Source: Leptodactylus fallax (Eukaryota; Chordata; Amphibia; Anura; Leptodactylidae). From it: 64,000 bases of DNA. Below, piece by piece: positions 9,838-21,921 of the stretch; the stretch's first letter is position 1, and each line of letters opens with the position of its first letter. The stretch covers positions 297,001 to 361,000 of the forward strand of contig CAMRHE010000360.1 of the NCBI GenBank assembly GCA_947044405.1. The letters are read 5' to 3'. Position numbers and translations under genes: made by a program. The notes under the pieces are model-generated. The model was not told the DNA's origin and did not search any database. It saw nothing but the letters and a program-made list of their open reading frames with translations.

Positions 9838-12835
9838 CTGTGTACAGGGGTCTGTGGTATACAGTGTGTAGCATGCAGGCAGGGGAGGTATACAGTGTGT
9901 AATGTCCAGGGTATACAGCGTGTAATGTCTGGGGTATATAGTGTGTAGCATGCAAGCATGGGAGGTATACAGTGTGTAGTGTCCGGGGTATACAGCGTGT
10001 AGGATGCAGGCAGGGGTGGTATACAGTGTGTAATGTCCGGGGTATATAGTGTGTAGCATGCAGGCAGGGGAGGTATACAGCGTGTAGTGTCCGGGGTATA
10101 CAGTGTGTAGCATGCAGGCAGGGGAGGTATACAGCGTGTAATGTCTGGGGTATATAGTGTGTAGCATGCAGGCAGGGGAGGTATACAGTGTGTAGTGTCC
10201 GGGGTATACAGCGTGTAGGATGCAGGCAGGGGAGGTATACAGTGTGTAATGTCCGGGGTATATAGTGTGTAGCATGCAGGCAGGGGAGGTATACAGCGTG
10301 TAATGTCCGGGGTATATAGTGTGTAGCATGCAGGCAGGGGAGGTATACAGTGTGTAATGTCTGGGGTATACAGCGTGTAATGTCCGGGGTATACAGTGTG
10401 TAGCATGCAGGCAGGGGAGGTATACAGTGTGTAATGTCCGGGGTATATAGTGTGTAGCATGCAGGCAGGGGAGGTATACAGCGTGTAATGTCCGGGGTAT
10501 ATAGTGTGTAGCATGCAGGCAGGGGAGGTATACAGCGTGTAATGTCCGGGGTATACAGTGTGTAATGTCTGGGGTATACAGCGTGTAATGTCCGGGGTAT
10601 ACAGTGTGTAGCATGCAGGCAGGGGAGGTATACAGTGTGTAATGTCCAGGGTATACAGCGTGTAATGTCTGGGGTATATAGTGTGTAGCATACAAGCATG
10701 GGAGGTATACAGTGTGTAGTGTCCGGGGTATACAGCGTGTAGGATGCAGGCAGGGGAGGTATACAGTGTGTAATGTCCGGGGTATACAGCGTGTAGCATG
10801 CAGGCAGGGGAGGTATACAGTGTGTAATGTCCGGGGTATATAGTGTGTAGCATGCAGGCAGGGGAGGTATACAGTGTGTAGTCTCCGGGGTATACAGCGT
10901 GTAGGATGCAGGCAGGGGAGGTATACAGTGTGTAATGTCCGGGGTATATAGTGTGTAGCATGCAGGCAGGGGAGGTATACAGCGTGTAATGTCCGGGGTA
11001 TATAGTGTGTAGCATGCAGGCAGGGGAGGTATACAGTGTGTAATGTCTGGGGTATACAGCGTGTAATGTCCGGGGTATACAGTGTGTAGCATGCAAGCAT
11101 GGGAGGTATACAGCGTGTAGTGTCCGGGGTATACAGTGTGTAGCATGCAGGCAGGGGAGGTATACAGCGTGTAATGTCCGGGGTATATAGTGTGTAGCAT
11201 GCAGGCAGGGGTGGTATACAGTGTGTAATGTCCGGGGTATACAGTGTGTAGCATGCAGGCAGGGGAGGTATACAGCGTGTAATGTCCGGGGTATACAGCA
11301 TGTAATGTCCGGGGTATATAGTGTGTAGCATGCAGGCAGGGGAGGTATACAGCGTGTAATGTCCAGGGTATACAGCGTGTAATGTCTGGGGTATATAGTG
11401 TGTAGCATGCAAGCATGGGAGGTATACAGCGTGTAATGTCCGGGGTATACAGTGTGAAGCATGCAGGCAGGGGAGGTATACAGTGTGTAATGTCCGGGGT
11501 ATACAGTGTGTAGCATGCAGGCAGGGGAGGTATACAGTGTGTAATGTCCAGGGTATACAGCGTGTAATGTCCGGGGTATACAGTGTGAAGCATGCAGGCA
11601 GGGGAGGTATACAGCGTGTAATGTCCGGGGTATACAGTGTGTAGCATGCAGGCAGGGGAGGTATACAGTGTGTAATGTCCAGGGTATACAGCGTGTAATG
11701 TCTGGGGTATATAGTGTGTAGCATGCAAGCATGGGAGGTATACAGCGTGTAGTGTCCGGGGTATACAGTGTGTAGCATGCAGGCAGGGGTGGTATACAGT
11801 GTGTAATGTCCGGGGTATACAGCATGTAATGTCCGGGGTATATAGTGTGTAGCATGCAAGCATGGGAGGTATACAGCGTGTAGTGTCCGGGGTATACAGC
11901 GTGTAGCATGCAGGCAGGGGAGGTATACAGCGTGTAGTGTCCGGGGTATACAGCGTGTAATGTCTGGGGTATATAGTGTGTAGCATGCAAGCATGGGAGG
12001 TATACAGTGTGTAGTGTCCGGGGTATACAGTGTGTAATGTCCGGGGTATACAGTGTGTAGCATGCAGGCAGGGGAGGTATACAGTGTGTAATGTCCAGGG
12101 TATACAGCGTGTAATGTCTGGGGTATATAGTGTGTAGCATGCAAGCATGGGAGGTATACAGCGTGTAGTGTCCGGGGTATACAGCGTGTAGCATGCAGGC
12201 AGGGGAGGTATACAGTGTGTAATGTCCGGGGTATATAGTGTGTAGCATGCAGGCAGGGGAGGTATACAGCGTGTAATGTCCGGGGTATACAGTGTGTAGC
12301 ATGCAGGCAGGGGAGGTATACAGTGTGTAATGTCCAGGGTATACAGCGTGTAATGTCTGGGGTATATAGTGTGTAGCATGCAAGCATGGGAGGTATACAG
12401 TGTGTAGTGTCCGGGGTATACAGCGTGTAATGTCCGGGGTATACAGTGTGTAGCATGCAGGCAGGGGAGGTATACAGTGTGTAATGTCCAGGGTATACAG
12501 CGTGTAATGTCTGGGGTATATAGTGTGTAGCATGCAAGCATGGGAGGTATACAGCGTGTAATGTCCGGGGTATACAGTGTGTAGCATGCAGGCAGGGGAG
12601 GTATACAGTGTGTAATGTCCAGGGTATACAGCGTGTAATGTCTGGGGTATATAGTGTGTAGCATGCAAGCATGGGAGGTATACAGCGTGTAGTGTCCGGG
12701 GTATACAGCGTGTAGCATGCAGGCAGGGGAGGTATACAGTGTGTAATGTCCGGGGTATACAGTGTGTAGCATGCAGGCAGGGGAGGTAGACAGCGTATAG
12801 TGTACAGGCAGGGTATACAGTGTGTAGCGTGCGGG
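9838..12835. repeat. Composite 23-bp / 31-bp minisatellite, 3 kb
   Basis: Two unit types share the start GTATACAG(T/C)GTGTA. Type A, 23 bp, ends ATGTCCGGG or ATGTCTGGG. Type B, 31 bp, ends GCATGCAGGCAGGGGAG or GCATGCAAGCATGGGAG. They alternate in mixed order, with A+B making 54 bp. None of the three minus-strand frames contains a stop within the units, so open frames of about 950-1036 codons appear in all three frames at once, which argues against a real protein. Confidence 0.97.
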
Positions 12836-13440
12836 CTGAGGAGCTTATCAGGGTAGGATCGGCCATGCCGCCGTCTCTCCTTCTGCTCCCGGTTATTACT
12901 GACACAAATGATGGGGTCCCTGTTGTGGCCGCAGTCACTGATGTGCCAGTATGTTGTCTGTAGGGGGCATCTCCAGAATAGAAGGCAGTAATACCCCGGA
13001 GGGGTGTAGGGCGGACACCGTGTTCCTTGGGGCTACCTGTGGTGTCCTTATAGAGGACCTTTCATCGCCCCCACCATCTCCAGCTCTTCTGTTAATGGCC
13101 GGCACTGATTCCATTCCTGTACTGTCAGATGGGCGGTGCCAGGCAGGAGCAGGCAAGGGGGCGAGGCTCTGACATTTCCTGCTTCTGATTGGAGCTCTGA
13201 GTCACACCCTCTGCTTGGTTCTGCCTGACTCTGCCCTCCTGACAGTGCAGAGACTAAATAGCATATCAGACACCAAGACTAAGCACCGATAGCTCAGGAA
13301 CGGTGACTTAGTGGGAGGAGGTTATAGGACCTGACCACAGGAGGCGCCATACACAGGGGTGGTGCTACGTGGCGGAGTTCTGTGACTCACTGGGCACTCA
13401 GAGTAGAAACCGCAGCGCACACGGCAAATAAAGGATTCTG
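12836..13440. other. Unique-looking stretch, no gene recognised
   Basis: No coding, RNA or repeat identity could be supported. The short overlapping frames near 12935-13172 on both strands show no family resemblance. Confidence 0.35.
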
Positions 13441-13486
13441 TTTATGTGCTCATCTGAGCTATATGTAGGATATATGTAGTAATATA

Positions 13487-15115
13487 CAGTGCCTAGAGAA
13501 AGTATTCGGCCCCCTTGAACTTTTCAACCATTTGCCACATTTCAGGCTTCAAACATAAGGATATAAAATTTAAATTTTTTGGTGAAGAATCAACAAGTGG
13601 GATACAATCGTGAAGTGGAACGAAATTTATTGGTTATTTGAAACTTTTGTAAAAAATAAAAAACTGAAAAGTGGGGCGTGCAATATTATTCGGCCCCCTT
13701 AAGTTAATACTTTGTAGCGCCACCTTTTGCTGCGATTACAGCTGCAAGTCGCTTGGGGTATGTCTCTATCAGTTTTGCACATCGAGAGGCTGAAATTCTT
13801 GCCCATTCTTCCTTGGAAAACAGCTGGAGCTCAGTGAGGTTGGATGGAGAGCGTTTGTGAACAGCAGTTTTCAGCTCTTTCCACAGATTCTCGATTGGAT
13901 TCAGGTCTGGACTTTGACTTGGCCATTCTAACACCTGGATACGTTTATTTGTGAACCATTCCATTGTAGATTTTGCTTTATGTTTGGGATCATTGTCTTG
14001 TTGGAAGATAAATCTCCGTCCCAGTCTCAGGTCTTTTGCAGACTCCAACAGGTTTTCTTCCAGAATGGTCCTGTATTTGGCTCCATCCACCTTCCCATCA
14101 ATTTTAACCCTCTTCCCTGTCCCTGCTGAAGAAAAGCAGGCCCAAACCATGATGCTGCCACCACCATGTGTGACAGCGGGGATGGTGTGTTCAGGGTGAT
14201 GAGCTGTGTTGCTTTTACGCCAAACATATCGTTTTGCATTGTGGCCAAAAAGTTGGATTTTGGTTTCATCTGACCAGAGCACCTTCTTCCACATGTTTGG
14301 TGTCTCCCAGGTGGCTTGTGGCAAACTTTAAACGAGTCTTTTTATGGATATCTTTGAGAAATGGCTTTCCTCTTGCCACTCTTCCATAAAGGCCAGATTT
14401 GTGCAGTGTACGACTGATTGTTGTCCTATGGACAGACTCTCCCACCTCAGCTGTAGATCTCTGCAGTTCATCCAGAGTGATCATGGGCCTCTTGGCTGCA
14501 TCTCTGATCAGTCTTCTCCTTGTTTGAGATGAAAGTTTAGAGGGACGGCCGGGTCTTGGTAGATTTGCAGTGGTCTGATACTCTTTCCATTTCAATATGA
14601 TCGCTTGCACAGTGCTCCTTGGGAGGTTTAAAGTTTGGGAAATCTTTTTGTATCCAAATCTGGCTTTAAACTTCTCCACAACAGTATCACGGACCTGCCT
14701 GGTGTGTTCCTTGGTCTTCATGATGCTCTCTGCGCTTTAAACAGAACCCTGAGACTATCACAGAGCAGGTGCATTTATACGGAGACTTGATTACACACAG
14801 GTGGATTATATTTCTCATCATCAGTCATTTAGGACAACATTGGATCATTCAGAGATCCTCACTGAACTTCTGGAGTGAGTTTGCTGCACTGAAAGTAAAG
14901 GGGCCGAAAAATATTGCACGCCCCACTTTTCAGTTTTTTTTTTTTTTTACAAAAGTTTAAAATATCCAATAAATTTCGTTCCACTTCACAATTGTGTCCC
15001 ACTTGTTGTTGATTCTTCACCAAAAAATTAAAATTTTATATCTTTATGTTTGAAGCCTGAAATGTGGGAAAAGGTTGAAAAGTTCAAGGGGGCCAAATAC
15101 TTTCGCAAGGCACTG
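13487..15115 (-). mobile_element. Near-complete Tc1-like transposon (1,629 bp)
   Basis: Terminal inverted repeats of about 210 bp (13487-13700 and 14902-15115) start CAGTGCC and are flanked by TA on both sides (13485-13486, 15116-15117). Each carries two similar GGCCCC-containing motifs, one at the outer end and one at the inner end, the IR/DR layout of many vertebrate Tc1-like elements. The arms are well conserved. The transposase reads on the minus strand and has one frameshift. The element sits inside a TATATGTAGGA-rich microsatellite, present on both sides. Confidence 0.95.
13704..14721 (-). pseudogene. Tc1-like transposase, one frameshift
   Basis: A cut-and-paste DDE transposase that binds the terminal repeats and inserts at TA. 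The first frame (14721-14266) carries the helix-turn-helix region, with SQTLNLPRSTVQAIILKW and the GRPSK basic motif. The second (14324-13704) carries the catalytic domain: WSDETK, then QQDNDPKHKAKS, then NPIENLWKEL. The second Asp (residue 110 of that piece) and the Glu (145) have 34 residues between them, the DD34E signature. The two pieces overlap at about 14266-14324, so a single frameshift there separates them; together they cover the usual length of about 340 residues. Ends in GGATKY and stop. Inactive as it stands, but young. Confidence 0.92.
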
Positions 15116-15118
15116 TAT

Positions 15119-15225
15119 GTAGGATATATATGTAGGCGCTATATGTAAGCTATATATAGGGTATATGTATGTAGGGTATATATAGGGTATATGTAGGATA
15201 TATGTAGGATATATATATGTAGGAC
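15119..15225. repeat. TATATGTAGG microsatellite
   Basis: Repeats of TATATGTAGG(A/G) and TATATAGGG. Similar text at 13460-13484 shows the array was split by the Tc1-like element. Confidence 0.85.
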
Positions 15226-15480
15226 ACACAAACACACTATACGTCAGACCATCCCACAATGTACAGGAGGTCTAAAGAAATTCCACACCATAAATGTAGA
15301 CGTTTAATAGACCTTTCTCCATCCATATCTGTAGTCCCAGTATCATAAGGAGGGTAGCGATGGTGGTATATACTCCACCACTGCCCTACAGACTATACAC
15401 CACCACCACAATGGCTGAAACTGACATGTATCTCTCATATATATACCAGTATGTATTGACCAAACACGTCCGAACCAGAG
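15226..15480. other. Short non-coding stretch
   Basis: No gene or family was recognised. It includes ACCACCACC-type simple sequence at about 15400. Confidence 0.35.
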
Positions 15481-15840
15481 AACTGTGGGGTCTCTTCTTT
15501 TCAGACCCTCAGAGTATAATGATCGGAGGCCCGGGGGAAGTGAGCGAACATAACAAACAGTGTTACTCACCTCTCCTGGGCTCCGGAGCTACTTCCTGGT
15601 CTCTTGAATCTTCTGTCTGACATCAGGGACTGTTGAAGCCTGTGATCAGGCCTCAGCAATCACATGGTGTCCTGATGTATAGACACAAGCGTCGCCCAAT
15701 GACAGGCCTCAGTGGTCCTTGACGTGAGTCAGAAGACCAGGAGACCTCAGGAGGTGGTGTCACAGCCCAGGTTTTTATGTTTGTCACTTCTCCGGGGCCT
15801 CCGATCATTATTCTCTGGAGCCTGAAGAGTCCCCACAGTA
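15481..15840. mobile_element. MITE-like element, copy B
   Basis: Left end ACTGTGGGGTCTCTTC is inverted at the right end as GAAGAGTCCCCACAGT. The next inner parts, ATAATGATCGGAGGCCC and GGGCCTCCGATCATTAT, are also inverted. GTGAGCGAACATAA and TTTATGTTTGTCAC are shared with copy A at 195-519. It is 360 bp and non-coding. Confidence 0.8.
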
Positions 15841-16034
15841 TTGGAATAGCAGTTTTGGTTTGCTCAGAACGAAAATGAAGGTGGAACCTCACGAATATTG
15901 TAATAATCGAACCAAAAATAACCAATGTGAGCAAAATCATGTCAATTATCATATTTGTAGGGGGGTCCAGGAGCTTCAGGTTACTCTTCTGACAACTGGT
16001 ACAATTTGTAACACAGCCTGACCGACCCCAGACG

Positions 16035-16100
16035 ATGGACGAACACGAGGATGAGATATTACACCTCACCCTGGAGATGATCTGTTTGCTGACTGGAGAG
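16035..16100 (+). CDS. Zinc-finger gene 1, coding exon 1
   Basis: Starts at ATG 16035 and encodes MDEHEDEILHLTLEMICLLTGE (22 residues), the N-terminal motif of frog KRAB-like zinc-finger genes ending LLTGE. It is closed by the donor GAG|GTGAGG at 16101. A splice acceptor (TAACACAG|CCTGACC) at 16016/16017 precedes the ATG, so a 5' non-coding exon lies upstream. The intron that follows (16101-16170) is only 70 bp. Confidence 0.8.
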
Positions 16101-16170
16101 GTGAGGCATTCTGGGGGTCGGCAATTCACCTGTCACATGACATCTCTGACATGGGTCTCTCCATATGTAG

Positions 16171-16359
16171 GACTGCACAGTAGTGAAGAAGACATCCGGT
16201 GAGTGTGTGACCTCCAGCAGCCGACCCCGTGGGCCACAAGTATCTAGAAGGAGCCGGAGCCCCATAACAGAGTCACTGCACACACCAACACATAACAGAA
16301 GCAATGCCCAGAAGATCCTGGAGCTCACCAACAAGATCATCGAGCTGCTGACTGGAGAG
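16171..16359 (+). CDS. Zinc-finger gene 1, coding exon 2
   Basis: 63 codons in phase 0 between acceptor ATATGTAG|GAC and donor GAGAG|GTGAGC. It starts DCTVVKKTSGECVTSSSRP, is Ser/Arg/Pro-rich in the middle, and ends KILELTNKIIELLTGE. The ending repeats the pattern of exon 1, which suggests an old duplication of this small module in the family. The matching exon of gene 2 (26513-26680) is nearly identical at its 3' end. The function of the motif is not known to me. Confidence 0.85.
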
Positions 16360-16448
16360 GTGAGCGCTGCTGGGAATGCTGGGACATTAGACAGTAACAC
16401 AAGGGATGATGTGTCTGGATGATGAGGACTGTATCATTGTGTTGTCAG

Positions 16449-16572
16449 GTTCCTATAAGGTGTCAGGATGTCACCGTCTATTTCTCCATGGAGGAGTGGG
16501 AGTATTTAGAGGGACACAAGGATCTATACAAGGAGGTCATGATGGACGACCACCAGACCCTCACATCACCAG
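16449..16572 (+). CDS. Zinc-finger gene 1, KRAB-like exon 3
   Basis: 124 bp, ending in phase 1. Encodes [20 protein letters not shown] and on to [18 protein letters not shown]. This is a KRAB A-box-like module ([15 protein letters not shown]). In mammals KRAB A recruits the TRIM28 corepressor through residues including the MLE core; here that position reads MMD, so recruitment should not be assumed. Acceptor TTGTCAG|GTT and donor CCAG|GTAATT. The preceding intron (16360-16448, 89 bp) is identical to the corresponding intron in gene 2. Confidence 0.92.
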
Positions 16573-16854
16573 GTAATTCTCTGTACATCATGGGCAACTA
16601 TCTGTCCATTCCTCTGTCACCCCATCAGTGCTTCATGACAATCACAGGGTGCTGTTGATTTACCATGGCTAGCAGCACAACCTAATGGGTCACCTGTCAG
16701 TCTGGGTGGAGTGCCGACCTCAAACTATGAGACTGATGTATTCTCTGACCACTTTGAACTTTTTGGTGCCATTTTGGCTACTAGCAGTTTGCATAAAATT
16801 GTCAATATTCTTTAAGGTGTGTTCAATACAAATATAATTCTCTCTTTCTTGTAG

Positions 16855-18890
16855 AACATTCTGAGAAGAAGACGGCTCCACCAGGATTCCATGACCCGAT
16901 ATCTTCAGAGTCTGTAAAGAAGCAGCCCAAATCGGTAAACCCAGAGTGTATGGCTAAAATAACGTCCACCCGAGAAGGCCCTTCCCCTTTACCAGATAAT
17001 ATCCGATCAAGTCGTAAAGATGGTCTCCACAATGTCACCAGCTATATAACCATCGATGATACAGAACCAGATTCACCCACCCTCACCAATAAAGAAGCAG
17101 TCTCCTGTTTTGTAGATACGAACCTTCACACACACGATATCTCTAGTATGGAGGAATCCACTTCAAGTCAAGAAGGAAGCCTCACCGACGTTCTTATCCA
17201 TAATATCAAGGAGGAATCATCCTGGGATGAAGAGAATGTTATTTACATACCTGCAGATGACCTGCAATACCCATCTATTCACATTAAGCAGGAATTGGTC
17301 TCCTGGGAAGAAGAAGAGCATTTCAGCGACAACATATACACTCCTGCAGACATAACACAACAGTATCTATCAAACCACATCAGTGTGGAGTCCGTCTCCT
17401 TTGATGATTTAACCTTTCCCAGCTATAACCAGTTCTCCAAATATCAAAGAACTCCAATAAGTCAGGAACTGTACGAATGTGGGGAATGTGACAAGTATTT
17501 TCTAAGTAGTTCCCAGCTAGTCATCCATCAGAGGTCACATGCCAGACAGAAGTCCTACAGCTTTCCCGAGAAGGACAACCTGGATCATCAAATAAGCATG
17601 CACTACAGTGAACGACCCTTCCAATGCACCGAATGCGGTAAACAGTTCTTCGAGAAAGGGAAGTTAGTCCGCCATATAAAGTCTCACACGGGGGAGAAGC
17701 CGTATGCTTGTTCACAATGTGATAAAAGATTCCTCGAGAACTGGAAATTAATCCGGCACCAAAAAACACACACAGGCGAGAAGGCCTACTGCTGTTTCGA
17801 ATGTGGAAAACAGTTCTCAGACAAGGTTACATTAGTCAACCATCAAAGAATTCACATGGAGGAGAATGAATTTATGTGCTCAGAATGTGGAATGGATTTT
17901 ATGAATAGGACGTCACTTGTGGTCCATTTGATGGAGCACACGGGAGAGAAACCTTTCGAGTGTTTGGAGTGTGGGAAACTTTTTGCTTACAAGTCCTCAC
18001 TCTCTCAGCACAAGATGATTCACTCGAGAGAACATCATTATCTTAGCTCTCAATATAGCAAGCAACTTAATGACTTCCCAGAGTCTTCGGACACCAAGAG
18101 GATTGACTTGAGACATAAACTCCACGAGTGTTCGGAATGCAGGAAGTGTTTTTCAAGCAATTCCCTACTTGTCATCCATCAACGATCCCATACGGGGGAG
18201 AAACCCTTCAGATGTTCTGAATGCGGGAAGTGTTTTGCCATCAATGCTCAACTTGTGAAACATCTGAGGACTCACACGGGGGAGAAGCCGTTCGAATGTA
18301 CTGAATGCGGAAAAGGCTTGTCCTCGAACGCTGAGCTTGTCGCCCACTGGAGAATCCACACAGGAGAGAGACCTTATAAATGCAGCGAATGTGAAAAGTG
18401 TTTTAGTATGAAGGCCTCGCTGACTGAACATTTAAGAGTCCACACGGGGGAGAAACCCTATTTATGTTCTGAATGTGGAAAATGTTTTGCTGGAAAGTCA
18501 ACCCTACTCAAACACAAGAAGATCCACAAAGAGGACAAGGAACAGATGTGTTCTTACTGTGGGATGTGTTTCATGGATAGGTACTCATTGGCCACACATA
18601 GGAAGACCCACCAGATACTAGATAAGGAGGTCAAGCTCTACATATGCTCCGAGTGCGGCAAATGTCTGAGACATAAGTCCTCCCTTGTTATACACCAACG
18701 AAGTCACACCGGGGAGAAGCCGTTTGCTTGTCTAGAATGCGGAAAATGTTTTATAAGTCAGTCAAAACGGGCAGCACATCGGAGAATCCACACCGGAGAG
18801 AAACCCTACGAGTGCTCTTTGTGTAGGAAGCGCTTCAGACTTTCTTCACATCTCAGTAGACATAACAAAATTCACTCACAGAAGAAGTAA
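16855..18890 (+). CDS. Zinc-finger gene 1, finger exon (15 C2H2)
   Basis: Final exon of a nuclear C2H2 zinc-finger protein, a probable sequence-specific transcription regulator. The acceptor TTCTTGTAG|AACATT joins in phase with exon 3; the spliced protein is about 804 residues. Residues about 127-332 are an acidic linker with IKEE and IKQE, which fit the SUMO-acceptor pattern (hydrophobic-K-x-E), inside repeated modules containing YIPADDLQYP and YTPADITQQY. From about 333 on there are 15 canonical C2H2 fingers, many joined by TGEKP-type linkers. Two further slots have lost their zinc ligands: one after finger 1 (KSYSFPEKDNLDHQISMH) and one after finger 6 (YLSSQYSKQLNDF). The last finger is YECSLCRKRF...HNKIH, followed by SQKK and TAA. 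No frameshift is seen. The target sequence is unknown. Gene 2 is its tail-to-tail paralogue. Confidence 0.93.
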
Positions 18891-19410
18891 CTTGTGTTAT
18901 ACGTAGACATACACTCACTTCTGACAAGAAAAGCCGTCTGAACTAAATCAAATTGATATTCTGAATGGATGTCCACCAAGACCAGATGGTTGGCGAGCCA
19001 TCCTTCAGTTCAGTGGTCCATTAGAGAGAGAGTCTTTGGATTCTAGTTTGTTTAGTCCAGGCTGATACTAGGATAGAAGATGAAGTAGTCATAGACTGTA
19101 GAACTTTGTGTAGCACCGATGAGAGAGGTGGACAATGAAACCTGGACTTGTGAGGAAACCTTTCATAAGAGGAGTTGCCCATCAGATCAAGATGCAGGTG
19201 TCACGAGATGACACGAAACAAGTGCAGAAAATCCAATGAACGGTTTATATTGTATTTGCCTCTTCATCAGGGATGTATATAACCATAAGTATTGACCCCC
19301 CCCCCCCCCCATCATCATGCAGGATTGGCTGGAGGTAGAGCATGATGACACTGTATTAATACTAACTCTACTACTAAAACAAGTGTCTTGTAACCAAATA
19401 ATAATAAAAT
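18891..19410 (+). other. Probable 3' UTR of zinc-finger gene 1
   Basis: Unique sequence after the stop, with a C14 run at about 19296-19309 and the first clear AATAAA at 19403-19408, about 515 bp downstream of the stop. CTTCATCAGGGATGTATATA at about 19262-19281 may be an old repeat end. The UTR boundary is inferred. Confidence 0.4.
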
Positions 19411-20455
19411 ACTGTGCAGCACCCTACTTCTGGGTTTCCACTCTCACACCGCTCGTGAATTGGTGTCCATACTGCTGTATCTTGGTTGACCTAAAGGGGT
19501 ATTCAACAAACCACAATTATCCTATCTATAGGAGAATGGTAGTGTCAGAGTCCCCTGAATGCATAGAGCGGTAATGCGCATGGTTGACCACCGCTACATT
19601 CCTATGGAGAGAGCACTGTGCGCGGCTATGCTTGTCAGTCCCATAAAAATGAATGGGGTAATGGTCGGACCAACAGCGATGAGACATTAAAAGCTGCCAT
19701 ACAAGGCACAACTGCATATGGTCTAAATACTAAGCCTGGATCAACACTGTAGGGGCCATGGCGTGCCAGCTACAGACCACACTTTCCATGATATTGCTGA
19801 TCCTGAAGGTTTCATCTCTAGGTTAGTTCTTCCATATTTTACCTCCACTCCACTGTTGTCTGAATGGGGCCTTAGGGGTATTTGCACACTGGTCTTTATC
19901 TGTAATCCACTTAACAGCTGCTGTGGCCATAGTTATTATAGACAGGAGTAACAAAGTGAAGTCCTGTAAACTAGGAGGAAGGAAACCAAAGATGGAGAGA
20001 AGAACTTGTCCCATAAAATCTACTTAACTCTTTGTAGTACATTTTCATCTTCTGTGTATTACTGAACATATAGACTTCATAGAGAAGATGTCAGCACTGA
20101 CCTAAGGACATGAGAGCAGAGGCCAAGTCTAATAAATTCATCCATGAGATGTTAATGGGAGATTTGGGGCCACTAAACCACCAGAATGACCTTACACAGC
20201 TGAGGTTCAGGGTCCTCAACCTGGCACTATGAGTTCCTGCCGTCCCTCTGTATTTATGTTCTTTGGCTCCTCTCTGGTAGCTCGGAGCACACGTGCGTTG
20301 TCACCGAAGCTGAAGACTGTAAAATTCGTTCCTTGCGTGTCAGGATGTTATCTGAGACATTGTGTAGTGTTTGGAGAGGGTGGGTTTTCCTGGTGGCCAT
20401 GATGACTTCTGATGGAAACATTTCCCACAGAACATGAGTGCAGGACCTCAGCAAT
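19411..20455. other. Intergenic, diverged repeats only
   Basis: No gene is supported. The stretch at 19500-19690 resembles old MITE sequence (ATCCTATCTATAGGAGAATGG, AATGAATGGGGTAATGG). All open frames are short and unrelated to any family I know. Confidence 0.35.
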
Positions 20456-20834
20456 TTTAAGCTTATATCCTATTTCTTAGCATAGGGCATAACTTGCAGA
20501 TTGGTGGGGGTCCGACCACAGAGGCCCCTACCAATGAGCTTTGTACACCCTTATGAAAGAAGCAGAGGTCAGGATGGGCACCACACTGCACCATTCATTT
20601 CAATGGGAGCACTGATCATAGCCGAGCGCTGTGTATCAGCTATCTCTGGCACATCCATTGAAATATATGGAGCAATGCACATGTTGCATGACCTGCCAAT
20701 CTATTCAGAATGGGGGTCAAAACTCCTCCATATTCCTGATCAATGGGAGTCTCAACAGCCCAACTCCTAACCATCTGCAAATTATCCCCTATGGATGGGA
20801 GATAAATTCTTAAGATGGGAGTACCTCTTTAAAC
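20456..20834. mobile_element. Old MITE with degenerate inverted ends
   Basis: The left part (TTTTAAGC..., GCATAACTTGCAGATTGGTG) is opposed by the right part (CCATCTGCAAATTATCCCCTATGG..., ACCTCTTTAA). TTAA is at both edges. Non-coding; similar in plan to the TTAAAGG-type MITEs elsewhere in the window. Confidence 0.5.
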
Positions 20835-21921
20835 CATGTGTCATTTTATATGTTCAGGCAGATTTTTCCTTACATCCAGTTGTCAATCATATATGTTGCC
20901 CCAAAAAGGCTTCTTTCCCAGATGCATTATTGGATGTATATCCATGTTATATTTTAGAGGACATTGGTGAAAAAACTCAGGTCCTTTCATGAGGAAGAGA
21001 TATTTTTGGCAGTGCAACTTTGGCACATCAGCAGGTATTAACACCAAAAAGATTCTCCCCTTGCACACGCCACTTCAGGCCCCTGTACAGCTTTAGTGTG
21101 CCAGTTAAAAAATGGTGACTTTGCCACTTGTGGCTTTTGGGCACGGCCAATGACCATTGAAAACTGAAGATTTAACAAAATGTTCTCCATCTATGGTGAT
21201 CAAGTAGGTCGACATCATGTAAAGTATTTTGGTTGAAGAGAACCTGGTGATGTCACCAACTCTTGACTTGTCCATAGAAAAGACTAGTTGGAGGTGATGA
21301 TGAGACCTTCAGATGACCAGACAAGTTGAGTGTGATCCTCGCCTTTCTGTGACTTGTGCTGCTCATGTACATGTGATAAAAGTTGACCCCCAACCCAACG
21401 ATTCATCGATACGATACATCGAGGTAGAGTATTACTATGGCAATTTGGTGTCTTGATCGATTGGTGGGACCCTTGGCCCTCCTCATTGACAGACCCTTGC
21501 CTCTATTAAGTCATGGACTCCATGGTAAATACTATTCCTATACTCTTAATAGACATATAAAATATTCCCTGCCATATCCCCCTACTTACAATTTTCTTAT
21601 TGAATGAGATCATTGACTTAAGATCTTAATGTGGCCAACATCAACCAAAACCCACAATTTCAGCAGCGTCTGACTTTCTAATCTGTATGGGGGCTGCCTG
21701 ACTCCCCTCGATGGCAGATGTGGGGGAAGAAACAAATAGAACGGTTGGGTTTCAACAGGTCAGATCTTGTTGTTGTCAGGGGAGATGAGCTGTGGTGAGG
21801 AGTTTGACAGCGGCTTACCCCCCTTCCCCATTCAGAACACATGCACACGCCGCTGAGCATGCATGTATGGGGGAGTCAGGAGTATAGCTGCTGGCCTAAC
21901 AAGCACTCCAACAACAACTAT
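20835..21921. other. Intergenic, nothing recognised
   Basis: No gene, RNA or clear repeat family could be supported in this AT-rich stretch. Confidence 0.35.

Noticed and set aside
9725..12938. Minus-strand open frames of about 950-1036 codons rich in HYTLYTS/CIPPLPACYT repeats
   Set aside because: All three frames are open at once over the same 23/31-bp array; no start context, splice signals, domains or codon bias support a protein.
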